From positions 19,158,001-19,222,000 of the forward strand of contig NC_083566.1 in assembly GCF_019925205.1 (NCBI RefSeq): a stretch of DNA of 64,000 nt, written 5' to 3'. Below are positions 1-12,414 of this stretch, piece after piece (the first letter of the stretch is position 1; every line of letters starts with the position of its first letter). Under the pieces are notes generated by a model that was given only the letters and a program-made list of their open reading frames with translations, ran no database searches and was not told the origin of the DNA. The position numbers were made by a program, and so were the translations under genes. The stretch comes from Metopolophium dirhodum. Lineage: Eukaryota; Arthropoda; Insecta; Hemiptera; Aphididae.

Positions 1-683
1 TCGTCACAAAAAGTTGTTACATTTTCATTACCGAAAATACCTTCAATGTCACATCTTATCGCTTTGATTGTATCTTGAGGCGATCTCGCACTTAAAAAAG
101 TTGTAAATCGTTGTATAATACTTGATTGATCATCGGCAAGTCTATTACTTAAAAATTCCTTTGCGCTTTTCACTATTTCCATTCTAACGCTGGTTACACA
201 GCGCTTCGTAGAAACATATACATTCCGAACTTTTCTATGATTCTTAGAACTAATATTACCATTGTTTATTTCATCGCTGTTATCGGATATTTTATCATCT
301 AAAAACTTATTTAGTTCTTCCTCCTTACCTCCAGGATAATAATCAGTCTCCATCAGCTCTAAAAATGATATGGCTATGTTTTTAGACGTCTCAATGTCAC
401 ATACTGTAACTATTGACTTTTGACCATCTTTTTGGAATCTTTCAAAAAGGCGAAGTAAATCCATCATTAATGCCGTATAAAATATTTGATCTCCGTCTTC
501 TCCCCATACTTTTAAAAATCCTGTGACCATTGCTTTCTCTTTTCTATTACTGGTATCAGTATCAGCTGTAACTATATTATTCCAATGCTTTCTTATAGAT
601 GGCATATTTTTCCAAACAGATTCACATAATAAAATTAGATGTTCTACAAAACGAACTTCAAAATATATTCTTATTATTGTCAT
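1..683 (-). CDS. hAT-transposase-like protein, partial (C-terminal side missing)
   Basis: The minus strand is open without a stop from an ATG at 683-681 to the left edge, giving about 227 codons. The reading was made by hand over every line. The protein is hydrophilic with amphipathic helices. A stretch reading AMVTGFLKVW, then DQIFYTALMMDLLRLFERFQ, then an acidic linker (EEELNKFLDDKISD) resembles the helical part of hAT-type transposases and of domesticated relatives such as the ZNF862/KIAA1586 group. That likeness rests on the spacing of Leu, Asp and Gln (a helix ending in Leu-x-x-x-FQ) and is not proven. The catalytic residues would lie outside the window or are absent. Upstream DNA contains short GTCGTC-rich runs but no clear promoter. 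Another exon could precede the ATG, so the start is provisional. It could be a live transposon, a relic or a domesticated gene; the intact frame argues for recent activity or selection. Confidence 0.55.
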   Translation of the reverse strand, partial: MTIIRIYFEVRFVEHLILLCESVWKNMPSIRKHWNNIVTADTDTSNRKEKAMVTGFLKVWGEDGDQIFYTALMMDLLRLFERFQKDGQKSIVTVCDIETSKNIAISFLELMETDYYPGGKEEELNKFLDDKISDNSDEINNGNISSKNHRKVRNVYVSTKRCVTSVRMEIVKSAKEFLSNRLADDQSSIIQRFTTFLSARSPQDTIKAIRCDIEGIFGNENVTTFCD

Positions 684-3070
684 GCAGCTACGGTCTACGG
701 ACGTCGTCAGTCGTCACAAAGCAAGACAAATGTTAAATAACTATAAATTAATATTATTGACAATACCGTGAACCGTCGTCGTCGTCCGTCGCAGACCGCA
801 GTCGTCTCGTGAATCGTTATTGGTGGCTATTTTTACACATTTTGGAATTTTACGCTTATTGTTATAAATATTATTATAATTTATTTTATTATATTTTACA
901 ATAATAAATGAATTTTTATTTAATATCGATAATATTATGACCATTGTTATATGTACCTACCTTACCCACAAAATGTATTGTTATCATTAAGTATTAACTA
1001 ATTATTTTTTTTTACATAGAATAAAAATTCTTCTTTAATAAATTGTGTGTCGCCCAGTCTTTAAAAATACAGTCAACTAGGCGACAAAATATCTTCACTG
1101 GGCGACATATGTGTCGCCCAGTTTACTAGCTTAAAAAATGCACTGGTAGGTAGGTACAGTTGTGTAAGTTCAATGTATCGTTCTTAATTCATAAAGTAGC
1201 TAAATGAGTCAAATGATTTTGTCAAGGGGTGGGGGGGGGGAGGATATGGCTGATTTTTTAACATGCACTATTTCAAGGGCTCTTAACCTAAGGGGCGCAC
1301 CACTCTAAGGAGTAGTGACACAATTTCGTAAGGGGTGGGGGGGGGGGGACGTGAAAATGTTTAAAAAAAAACACGAATTTATTTAGTCATTTTGTTATTT
1401 AGGTAATACATATTAATTAATAGGTATTTCTTAATTTTTTTTTATTATTTTATTTGAAACATTATTTTTAAATATTGGGATCAATAAAACTATTTTTATA
1501 TAATTACTATTTTATATCAATTAGAATTAGTTTATAAACCAAGTAATAAATAAATGGTTACCAAGTAAAAAAACCGTTATCTATATTATAAATTTGAATT
1601 CAATTTACCGCATTTGCGTCTAGTAGAAACAAATAAATGTTTTTTTGAAGATAATGTTAAAATATCCATCATCCATCGGTTAGGACCATATATATATTTT
1701 CTATGATTGGGACGGTTAGGTTATAATTATAAATAATCTATGGCAAATGACAATCGTTTGAGACGAACAGCGATTCCAATACGTACTCACATATTTCGTT
1801 CCATTCTGGTTATTAAGCTAGGTGCCTATTTTTATAAATGTCATTAATCTCAATACTTCCAGACTGAACTTTTGGATCGGAGATATGAAGACGCGCGCTG
1901 CATTTTGCTTGGCGGAGACGCACAGCTCTGACACTAGACAATATTATACACTCAAAGGGACCGCGTTTCGCCAGAAGAATAAATAATAACGTAAGTTTTG
2001 TCCTACTACTCTGTTGACGCGGTAGACCTAATGTAAATATTTATTGTCAGACAAACTTATATACCCACTAGACGTAGAGTAGTTTTTAAAATCCATTTGT
2101 TATAGGTGTACAAAAATTAGTATATTACGAAAAATACCTTAAATTATAATACTTTGCCTACAACTGTTAATTTATTGTTATAGTAGAATAATTTTTAAAA
2201 TTTGAAATCAATGATTAGGTAATGCTTTTATAAGTAGGAAGGTAGGTTTTTATACCTACCTAACAAAATAAGAAAATACATAATGATTAATGTTATTTAC
2301 TATGATTTGTAAGTACATAGCAGATTATACCTATCACTTGGTGACGATTATTTTTGTTTTATACGTTCTTCGTAATTCAGTTCCGTCACGATAGTTTTAG
2401 TTTTCGTTAAATGTGAAACATACATTTTCTATGCATACGGGCATTAAATATTTGGGTTTTAAGAGAACACCTCAAACGTACGTTTTATTTTGGGGGTTTT
2501 ACGGGATATACCTATAGGAAATTTTCTTCAAATTTTCAAATTTCACTATTTGATATTGTGATATTATTTGTACCTAGGTTAAGTTTCTGTTTTAGAATCG
2601 ATCGATATGTTACCTAGGTATATCACATTCTTTAATTTAAATTCTGGTAGTCGAGTATTGGACAAGTACCTACGTAACTTATAATTCATATCGTAATTTA
2701 ATTACTAAAGAAATATAATTTCCCCAACAGTGTCTAGGGCCACCGGCAGCAGAATGCATTATAGAATGTCTATAAACTTGTGGTCTAGTATATGGTTAAA
2801 ATTGGCATGCGACCAACAACTGGGGGCTTGTTCTGGAAAATTTAAATGATCTAATAAGGTTCATCTCATTATTTGAATTAAATTAATTTTTAAGCGATTG
2901 TTGTGTTAATCAATTTTTTAATTTATTTCATTCAACACACTCGTCTCAGTTTTCTAGTACCTCTGGATTTCTAGATTCCGTCACGGGGTATGTGTTTTCT
3001 TATTTCTCAGTAGGTTTTTTTTTTATTATTGTTAATTGATCAAAGGTTGTATTGCCCGAAGTTTTTCAAT
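684..3070. other. Intergenic AT-rich DNA with two G-rich runs
   Basis: No coding region was recognised. It holds a perfect-stem hairpin near 1096-1121, two runs of G (about 1230-1240 and 1336-1348) inside similar AAGGGGTGGGG contexts about 105 bp apart, and a moderately GC-richer patch at 1860-1990. The short reading frames on both strands have no family resemblance. Confidence 0.6.
1096..1121. repeat. Perfect hairpin with flanking copies of its arm
   Basis: An 11-bp perfect stem (ACTGGGCGACA with TGTCGCCCAGT) encloses a TATG loop. The arm TGTCGCCCAGT also occurs about 60 bp upstream (near 1047), and a degenerate arm AGGCGACA lies between them, so the same motif is present three to four times in both orientations within 75 bp. 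Confidence 0.7.
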
Positions 3071-3372
3071 ATTTGTATTGTAATTATACTGGTATAACAC
3101 TATTCCGGCTATCAATAAAGTCGTGTTAAAAATTAGAAAATTGGGAGGTATGATATTTTTTTAAGTAATTCTTTCGAGTAGGGAATTCGCTCAATGATAT
3201 TTAAATATTTTCACCGATAATCAAGTACGATGACTTGTAGGTAACTAGAGACTGGGTGAATAGGAATTAGGTAGTGTGTAATATGGCGAAGATAAGGAAA
3301 TGGGTCAACAGGATTTCAGAATGTTTGGTGTATGAAAGGAAAGATGAAAAAGAAATGTAAGGTTAGGGTAGG

Positions 3373-3720
3373 TAAGTGGAGTGAGGGTAGCAGATATGAG
3401 AATAATAAGTTAGGTGTTAAGGTACAAAAGAGGATAGAATACGAAATTAGTTAATTAAGGGTAGTGTAGGTTAGTGTACATATTGTAGTGAAAACAAGAG
3501 AGAATAGGTTTAGGTGGTTCGGTCACTGTATGATAAGAGATAGTGAGAGTGGCTATAGAAGTTAGTTAATTTAGGTGGGAAATGAGGGGTGAGAAGACTG
3601 AAGAAGAGATGGATAGACAGAATACCGATCATATGGAGGTGTGGAATGAGAGTGACTGAACCTGTATATAGCTGTGAGAGACGGGGGAAGGAAAAGTGTA
3701 AAGGTAGAATAGTTATGTTA
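3373..3720 (+). pseudogene. Decayed LINE reverse transcriptase C-terminal fragment
   Basis: Read on the plus strand with stops and frameshifts, the segment shows RENRFRWFGHCMIRDSE near 3495-3545, then REDGWTE-like and VRDGGRK-like pieces. This is the signature of the C-terminal tail of insect and vertebrate non-LTR polymerases, usually MRENRLRWYGHVMRR followed by RRRGRPKKRWMD. The preceding DMRI and KEDRIRN remnants also fit. Several in-frame stops show it is dead. It sits in the left arm of the large inverted repeat and is not seen in the right arm, so it entered after the arms formed or was lost from one of them. Confidence 0.6.
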
Positions 3721-3904
3721 ACAATGCCGAATACGTAGGAAAAGATCTTGAATTGCAAAGGCCACTAGCTTCAACTAACCATAGGTTTACCTAACTAACC
3801 TTCTCATGACTCATTAGGACATACTTTGAGTAAAAAGATCCTGAGTTAAAGGTGGCCGAACTTAAGTGTTTGATTATCAAGTCGATCCTCTGATTGTTGA
3901 CACC

Positions 3905-4028
3905 ATGGATAGTCCACGCCTATGTTAAATACATTTGAGGCCGCGTTCCCAGAGGGGAAGGCAATTGAGGCTCCTTTATATTGATAGTCGATACTCGATA
4001 TGAGTATACTTTATTTGGCCTCAATTGT
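3905..4028. repeat. Small foldback inside the left inverted-repeat arm
   Basis: GAGGGGAAGGCAATTGAGGC near 3952 pairs with GCCTCAATTGTTCCCCTC near 4020. The matching right arm around 5765 lacks this block, so it looks like a MITE-sized insertion in the left arm only. Boundaries are approximate. Confidence 0.5.
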
Positions 4029-4137
4029 TCCCCTCGAAGGACGAAGACCGCTGATAAGACCATTATGTCCTATCCATATCTTTATTATCTATGATGGAGC
4101 CATACAAAGCTCACTCGTGTAAACTTGTTGCTGGTTG

Positions 4138-4270
4138 GGATGTCAGCGCACTATTTGTTTTCCATCTTTGACCCACGCGTAGCATACCAAATGTACGATT
4201 AAGAAAACACTAAAATGATTGTGCGTGGGTCGGAGAGAGAAATAAATGGTGCGCTAAAAATCTGACATCC
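4138..4270. mobile_element. MITE, 133 bp
   Basis: The termini GGATGTCAG and CTGACATCC are a perfect 9-bp inverted pair. Inside, GCGCACTATTTGTTTTC pairs with GAAATAAATGGTGCGC with mismatches, and GACCCACGC pairs with GCGTGGGTC. The element is therefore nearly all stem. No coding capacity. Confidence 0.6.
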
Positions 4271-4283
4271 TCTTAAGTGTTAA

Positions 4284-4322
4284 ATATTTGCCTGCATGTA
4301 TGCACTAAAAGCAGGCAAATAT
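4284..4322. repeat. 12-bp perfect hairpin with TTTGCCTGC arm
   Basis: ATATTTGCCTGC and GCAGGCAAATAT form a perfect stem around a 15-base loop. The arm shares TTTGCCTGC with the GC core of the tandem array that starts 2.3 kb to the right. Confidence 0.6.
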
Positions 4323-7300
4323 ATGCACTGAAATATTCAAAAATATTAAAAATAATAAAATATTCAAAAAAATACTGAATGAAAACGTTTTTATTAAAAT
4401 TTTTTTAAATTAATAAATAATAATTCAAATTGGTTTACAAAAAAAATTCTTTATTTACACACTTGGTAGGTAGGTAACGGATGAACCGAAAATATAAAAA
4501 CATTTTAAGAAAATAAGCATAAATACGAATAAATCATGAAAACATGCAATTATATTAACTAACCAGAAAAAAAACGCATATTGGTAACGGTGTTGTAATA
4601 ATAGGGATCTCCCCAAAAAAATACGTACTAATAGTTCAAACAAATCATAAAAGCCAACCTTAATAAATATTAATTTATGAAAAAGTATATTAAAAAGCAT
4701 TATTATTATAAATGAAATAAAACTATTAACAATGGACCGTGACATAATATAGGTATTTCTATATTTTTAGCTCCATAATTTCTGTTAAAATATTAGGAAA
4801 ATGTATTAAGCACCGTAAAAGTGCTAAATTTGAGTTATTACTTAAAATATTATATTCATAACAAATTATAATAGAAAGTTAGGTACTGTTATTCCACAAA
4901 AAACTAAAAAAAATCATACTTGAAATCTATGTATAATATACGTATATTGTAATAAACGTTCAAATGTTTACTATAGTACATTATAAAAAATTAACTTAAG
5001 TTCAATATAATACATTATAACAGGTGTTCAAATAAACATTTCATACCACAAATTTTGTTAGTTCACACAGTCTCTCTTCAATTTTAAATTTTTCTTCAAA
5101 TTATCTACAAAACATAAATGTTTAGTAAATTGGAAGACTTGATTAAGTATTTAATCATTTATCTAAAAGAGATGTGCCGGGTCGCCACATTACTATATCG
5201 AGGGACCATGGTGCAAGTGTCGTCCATAAATATCATAACATATATTATATTAGAGATACAAACTTAATATTTCACTAACAGTAAATATTATAAAAAAATA
5301 TTACAAAATGTACTATACTCATATTATATTATGATTGTATTGGTTACAAACTCTTGAATTAAGAGTTATGTTTGAGGATTTAATTAATTTCCTAAAAGGA
5401 AATGCCTCAAGGTTGCCTCAGTAGGTTAGGTTTACTAATTATTACTAATTATACAAAATACTGAAAATTAATGAAATCACAAATATTAGTACAATAGAGA
5501 GACTGTGCATTGATTTACAAATTTGTCTTAAATTTACTTTTTGCATAGAGAATATGAAGGTGGGCTGGGCTCTTAGTCTCAGAGTATGGGGGACAGGTCT
5601 GGGATTTCATATTATCATTAATAGAGACTAGTTAATCGCTTTTATGTGCTTCAAATTGTTTACACGAGTGAGCTGGGTATGGCTCCATCATAGATAATAT
5701 AGATGTAACATAATGGATAGGACATAATAGTATATGGAAATAGTCTTACCAGCGGTCTTCGAGGGGAACTAAGGTGTCAACAATCTAAGGATCAACTTGA
5801 TAATCAATCACTTATAAGTTCGGCAACCTGCAACTCAGGAACTTTTTATTCAAAGTGTCCTAATGTAATTAGTCATAAGAAGGCTAGTTTGGTAAACCTA
5901 AGGTTAGTTGAAGCTATGGTAATGATAGACGACTACAATCACTGGTCGTGAGCTTTGCGATGATCTTTTCCTACTAACTATAAAGGTATTCGATATTGTA
6001 AATATAACAATGAAAGAAAATATTTAAATATTATTAATTTGGTTATGTTAGGTTAGGTAAGGATAGGACAGTAAATTAGACGTTAACTAATTATTATAGT
6101 TTTTAACACGGTCTTAAAGACTGTCAACTAGAGTTGTACCAGTATAGTTATTAAAAACTTAAATACAGCCAATATTAAATAATGATTTTTTTAACACAAC
6201 AAATTATAAAATGTATTTTAAAATATAACAAAATAAAATTTTTTTAGGATTTTATAAAGTTTTCAATACTTATGAGCTTTTGTAAATAGAAAATGTATAA
6301 AATCAATAATTTTAATTTAATATATAGTATTGTGTTTTATTATCCTACTGTCTAAGAATTCTCAGGGTTTTCTTTCCACATTTTTTTACATTGTACTAAA
6401 TCTAATTTTTTTCCTCACATATTTACAAAGACTAAAACAGATATCTGACTATGTTTTTATTTGCATTTAGACTTTATAGTTTGTAATTTAATATTGACTG
6501 TAGACCCAGCCAAACACAATATTATTTTAAATTAAACATTATTTTATGTCCTTCATAAATTACAATCACATAATAGAGTCCGTGCAGGACCTTTTTCTGA
6601 TTTAATTCTTTTGCATCCTTGGTGGTGCCCCATGAATAATCATTCTTTAATGAACTAAATATTTTAAATAGTTTTTTCTAAATTTTTTTTTTGGTTTCCT
6701 AAAATGCATTTGCCTGCGGGCGCCAACACTTCCCTTCAATTTTTTTTTTTTAGTACTGTAACTCTAGTTGAATATTTAGTATTGACTTGAAAATTGATAA
6801 CTTGTAGCCCCATGAATAATCATTCTTTAATGAACTAAATATTTTGATAGTTTCTTCTGTTTAAGTTTCGGGACATTTTAGTTTGAACTTTGTAATGTGT
6901 ATTCATACAGTCAAATTTTTTCCAAATTTTTTTTTTGTTTTCTAAAATCTATTTGCCTGCGGGCGCCAACACCTCCCTTCAATTTTTTTTTTTTTAGTAC
7001 TGTTACTCTAGTTGAATATTTAGTATTGACTTGAAAATTGATAACTTGGAGCCCCATGAATAATCATTCTTTAATGAACTAAATGTTTAGAATAGTTTTT
7101 TCTGTTTAAGATTCTGGGCATTTTAGTTTGTACTTTGTAATGTGTATTCATACAGTCAAATTTTTTCCAAATTTTTTTTTTGTTTTCTAAAATCTATTTG
7201 CCTGCGGGCGCCAACACCCTCCTTTAATTTTTTTTTTAGGATTTAACCTTTAGCCAAATTTTTTAAACATTGACAATCGAGTACCCTTGAATAATCCTTA

Positions 7301-8201
7301 TCTTTAATGAACTAAATATTTTAAATAGTTTTTTCTGTTTAATATTCTGGGCATTTTCGTTTGAACTTTGAAATGTATTTTTCTTCTGTAAAATGTATTC
7401 AAAATTTTTTTTTGTTTTCTAAAATGCATTTGCCTGCGGGCGCCAACACCTCCCTTCAATTTTTTTTTTTTAGTACTGTAACTCTAGTTGAATATTTTGT
7501 ATTGACTTGAAAATTGATAACTTGGAGCCCCATGAATTAATCATTCTTTAATGAATTAAATGTTTAGAATAGTTTTTTCTGTTTAAGATTCTGGGCATTT
7601 TAGTTTGTACTTTGTAATGTGTATTCCTACAGTTACATTTATTCAAAATTTATTTTTGGTTTCCTAAAATGCATTTACCTGCGGGCGCCAACACCCTCCT
7701 TCAATTTTTTTTTTTTAGTATTGTACTCTAGTTGAATATTTTGTATTGACTTGAAAATTGATAACTTGGTGCCCTATGAATAATCATTCTTTAATGAACT
7801 AAATGTTTAGAATAGTTTTTTCTGTTTAAGATTCTGGGCATTTTAGTTTGTACTTTGTAATGTGTATTCCTACAGTTAAATTTATTCAAATTATTTTTTT
7901 TGGTTTCCTAAAATGCATTTGCCTGCGGGCTCTAACACCTCCCTTCAATTTTTTTTTTTTTAGTACTGTAACTCTAGTTGAATATTTTGTATTGACTTGA
8001 AAATTGATAACTTGGTGCTATATGAATAATCATTCTTTAATGAACTAAATGATTAGAATAGTTTTTTCTGTTTACGATTCTGGGCATTTTAGTTTGAACT
8101 TTGAAAAGTATTTTTCTTCTGTAAAATTTTTTCCAAATTTTTTTTTTTTGTTTTCTAAAATGCATTTGTCTGCGGGCGCCAACACCCTCTTTCATTTTTT
8201 T

Positions 8202-10683
8202 TTTAGGATTTAACATCTAGCCAAATATTTTAAACATTGACAATCGGGAACCCTTGATTAATACTTATCTTTAATGAACTAAATGTTTAGAATAGTTTTT
8301 TCTGTTTAAGATACTGGGCATTTTAGTTTGAACTTTGAAAAGTATTTTTCTTCTGTAAATTTTTTTCCAAATTTTTTTTTTGTTTTCTAAAATCAATTTG
8401 CCTGCGGGCGCCAACACCTCCCTTCAATTTTTTTTTTTTAGTACTCTTACTCTAGTTGAATATTTAGTATTGACTTGAAAATTGATAACTTGGAGCCCCA
8501 TGAATAATCATTCTTTAATGAACTAAATGTTTAGAATAGTTTTTTCTGTTTAAGATTCTGGGCATTTTAGTTTGTACTTTGTAATGTGTATTCCTACAGT
8601 TAAATTTATTCAAATTTTTTTTTGGTTTCCTAAAATGCATTTGCCTGCGGGCGCCAACACCCTCCTTTAATTTTTTTTTTTAGGATTTAACCTCTAGCCA
8701 AATTTTTTAAACATTGACAATCGAGTACCCTTGAATAATTCTTATCTTTAATGAACTAAATATTTCAAATAGTTTTTTCTGTTTAAGATTCTGGGCATTT
8801 TAGTTTGTACTTTGTAATGTGTATTCCTACAGTTAAATTTATTCAAATTATTTTTTTTGGTTTCCTAAAATGCATTTGCCTGCGGGCTCTAACACCTCCC
8901 TTCAATTTTTTTTTTTTTAGTACTGTAACTCTAGTTGAATATTTTGTATTGACTTGAAAATTGATAACTTGGTGCTATATGAATAATCATTCTTTAATGA
9001 ACTAAATGTTTAGAATAGTTTGTTCTGTTTAAGATTCTGGGCATTTTAGTTTGTACTTTGTAATGTGTATTCCTACAGTTAAATTTATTCAAATTTTTTT
9101 TTTGGTTTCCTAAAATGCATTTGCCTGCGGGCGCCAACACCCTCCTTTAATTTTTTTTTTTAGGATTTAACCTCTAGCCAAATTTTTTAAACATTGACAA
9201 TCGAGTACCCTTGAATAATTCTTATCTTTAATGAACTAAATATTTCAAATAGTTTTTTCTGTTTAAGATTCTGGGCATTTTAGTTTGTACTTTGTAATGT
9301 GTATTCATACAGTCAAATTTTTTCCAAATTTTTTATTTGTTTTCTAAAATGCATTTGCCTGCGGGCGCCAACACCTCCCTTCAATTTTTTTTTTTTAGTA
9401 CTGTAACTCTAGTTGAATTTTTTGTATTGACTTGAAAATTGATAACTTGGAGCCCCATGAATTAATCATTCTTTAATGAATTAAATGTTTAGAATAGTTT
9501 TTTCTGTTTAAGATTCTGGGCATTTTAGTTTGTACTTTGTAATGTGTATTCCTACAATTACATTTATTCAAAATTTATTTTTGGTTTCCTAAAATGCATT
9601 TACCTGCGGGCGCCAACACCCTCCTTCAATTTTTTTTTTTTTAGTACTGTAACTCTAGTTGAATATTTTGTATTGACTTGAAAATTGATAACTTGGTGCC
9701 CCATGAATAATCATTCTTTAATGAACTAAATATTTTGAATAGTTTTTTCTAAATTTTTTTCCAAATTTTTTTTTTGTATTTAAAAAAAATATTTGCCTGC
9801 GGGCGCCAACTTCTCCCTTCAATTTTTTTTTTAGGATTTAACATCTAGCCAAATATTTTAAACATTGACAATCGGGAACCCTTGATTAATACTTATCTTT
9901 AATGAACTAAATGTTTAGAATAGTTTTTTCTGTTTAAGATACTGGGCATTTTAGTTTGAACTTTGAAAAGTATTTTTCTTCTGTAAATTTTTTTCCAAAT
10001 TTTTTTTTTGTTTTCTAAAATCAATTTGCCTGCGGGCGCCAACACCTCCCTTCAATTTTTTTTTTTTAGTACTCTTACTCTAGTTGAATATTTAGTATTG
10101 ACTTGAAAATTGATAACTTGGAGCCCCATGAATAATCATTCTTTAATGAACTAAATGTTTAGAATAGTTTTTTCTGTTTAAGATTCTGGGCATTTTAGTT
10201 TGTACTTTGTAATGTGTATTCCTACAGTTAAATTTATTCAAATTTTTTTTTGGTTTCCTAAAATGCATTTGCCTGCGGGCGCCAACACCCTCCTTTAATT
10301 TTTTTTTTTAGGATTTAACCTCTAGCCAAATTTTTTAAACATTGACAATCGAGTACCCTTGAATAATTCTTATCTTTAATGAACTAAATATTTCAAATAG
10401 TTTTTTCTGTTTAAGATTCTGGGCATTTTAGTTTGTACTTTGTAATGTGTATTCCTACAGTTAAATTTATTCAAATTATTTTTTTTGGTTTCCTAAAATG
10501 CATTTGCCTGCGGGCTCTAACACCTCCCTTCAATTTTTTTTTTTTTAGTACTGTAACTCTAGTTGAATATTTTGTATTGACTTGAAAATTGATAACTTGG
10601 TGCTATATGAATAATCATTCTTTAATGAACTAAATGTTTAGAATAGTTTGTTCTGTTTAAGATTCTGGGCATTTTAGTTTGTA
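8202..10683. repeat. Higher-order duplication, period ~1,630 bp
   Basis: The block 8202-9055 is repeated almost base for base at 9832-10683, seven units away, including the rare variants GATACTGGGC, TTGATTAATACTTATC and TTTGTTCTGTTT. The match stops at the same place in both copies, within the TTTGTACTTTGTAATGTG region. This shows block duplication and not unit-by-unit drift. Confidence 0.8.
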
Positions 10684-12414
10684 TTTTGTAATTTGTAATC
10701 AAACATGTTAAATTTATTCAAAATTTTTTTTTGGTTTTCTAAAATGCATTTGCCTGCGGGCGCCAACACCCCCCTTCAATTTTTTTTTTTAGTACTGTAA
10801 CTCTAGTTGAATATTTTGTATTGACTTGAAAATTGATAACTTGGAGCCCCATGAATTAATCATTCTTTAATGAACTAAATGTTTAGAATAGTTTTTTCTG
10901 TTTAAGATTCTGGGCATTTTAGTTTGTACTTTGTAATGTGTATTCCTACAGTTAAATTTATTCAAATTTTTTTTTTGGTTTCCTAAAATGCATTTGCCTG
11001 CGGGCGCCAACACCCTCCTTTAATTTTTTTTTTTAGGATTTAACCTCTAGCCAAATTTTTTAAACATTGACAATCGAGTACCCTTGAATAATTCTTATCT
11101 TTAATGAACTAAATATTTCAAATAGTTTTTTCTGTTTAAGATTCTGGGCATTTTAGTTTGTACTTTGTAATGTGTATTCATACAGTCAAATTTTTTCCAA
11201 ATTTTTTTTTTGTTTTCTAAAATCAATTTGCCTGCGGGCGCCAACACCTCCCTTCAATTTTTTTTTTTTAGTACTCTTACTCTAGTTGAATATTTAGTAT
11301 TGACTTGAAAATTGATAACTTGGAGCCCCATGAATAATCATTCTTTAATGAACTAAATGTTTAGAATAGTTTTTTCTGTTTAAGATTCTGGGCATTTTAG
11401 TTTGTACTTTGTAATGTGTATTCCTACAGTTAAATTTATTCAAATTTTTTTTTGGTTTCCTAAAATGCATTTGCCTGCGGGCGCCAACACCCTCCTTTAA
11501 TTTTTTTTTTTAGGATTTAACCTCTAGCCAAATTTTTTAAACATTGACAATCGAGTACCCTTGAATAATTCTTATCTTTAATGAACTAAATATTTCAAAT
11601 AGTTTTTTCTGTTTAAGATTCTGGGCATTTTAGTTTGTACTTTGTAATGTGTATTCCTACAGTTAAATTTATTCAAATTATTTTTTTTGGTTTCCTAAAA
11701 TGCATTTGCCTGCGGGCTCTAACACCTCCCTTCAATTTTTTTTTTTTTAGTACTGTAACTCTAGTTGAATATTTTGTATTGACTTGAAAATTGATAACTT
11801 GGTGCTATATGAATAATCATTCTTTAATGAACTAAATGTTTAGAATAGTTTGTTCTGTTTAAGATTCTGGGCATTTTAGTTTGTATTTTGTAATTTGTAA
11901 TCAAACATGTTAAATTTATTCAAAATTTTTTTTTGGTTTTCTAAAATGCATTTGCCTGCGGGCGCCAACACCCCCCTTCAATTTTTTTTTTTAGTACTGT
12001 AACTCTAGTTGAATATTTTGTATTGACTTGAAAATTGATAACTTGGAGCCCCATGAATTAATCATTCTTTAATGAACTAAATGTTTAGAATAGTTTTTTC
12101 TGTTTAAGATTCTGGGCATTTTAGTTTGTACTTTGTAATGTGTATTCCTACAGTTAAATTTATTCAAATTTTTTTTTTGGTTTCCTAAAATGCATTTGCC
12201 TGCGGGCGCCAACACCCTCCTTTAATTTTTTTTTTTAGGATTTAACCTCTAGCCAAATTTTTTAAACATTGACAATCGAGTACCCTTGAATAATTCTTAT
12301 CTTTAATGAACTAAATATTTCAAATAGTTTTTTCTGTTTAAGATTCTGGGCATTTTAGTTTGTACTTTGTAATGTGTATTCATACAGTCAAATTTTTTCC
12401 AAATTTTTTATTTG
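9995..12414. repeat. Tandem duplication of a five-unit block, period ~1,202 bp
   Basis: 9995-11212 and 11197-12414 are consecutive near-identical copies. Both contain the same succession of unit variants, including the GGGCTCTAACACC core and the CACCCCCCTTCAA core, with the same T-tract lengths. A third shared block, about 9120-9890 against 12195-12960 (offset ~3,074 bp), includes the short 195-bp unit with CGCCAACTTCTCCC. The array therefore grew by nested unequal exchange. Confidence 0.8.

Larger units (their letters stand above)
3075..6155. repeat. Large imperfect inverted repeat (foldback element)
   Basis: The left arm (about 3075-4124) and the right arm (about 5658-6155) are reverse complements with indels. 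The innermost matching pair is AGCTCACTCGTGTAAAC at 4108-4124 with its complement at 5658-5674. Further matching blocks cover CTATCATAATGTCCTATCC-like sequence, GATTGTTGACACC, GGAAAAGATC and the outer CGTGTTAAAAA block (3120s against 6100s). The left arm is longer because it carries insertions: a LINE scrap at 3373-3720 and a foldback at about 3905-4028. The centre is about 1.5 kb. It looks like an old long-TIR transposon or a local inverted duplication; no transposase is left. Confidence 0.7.
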
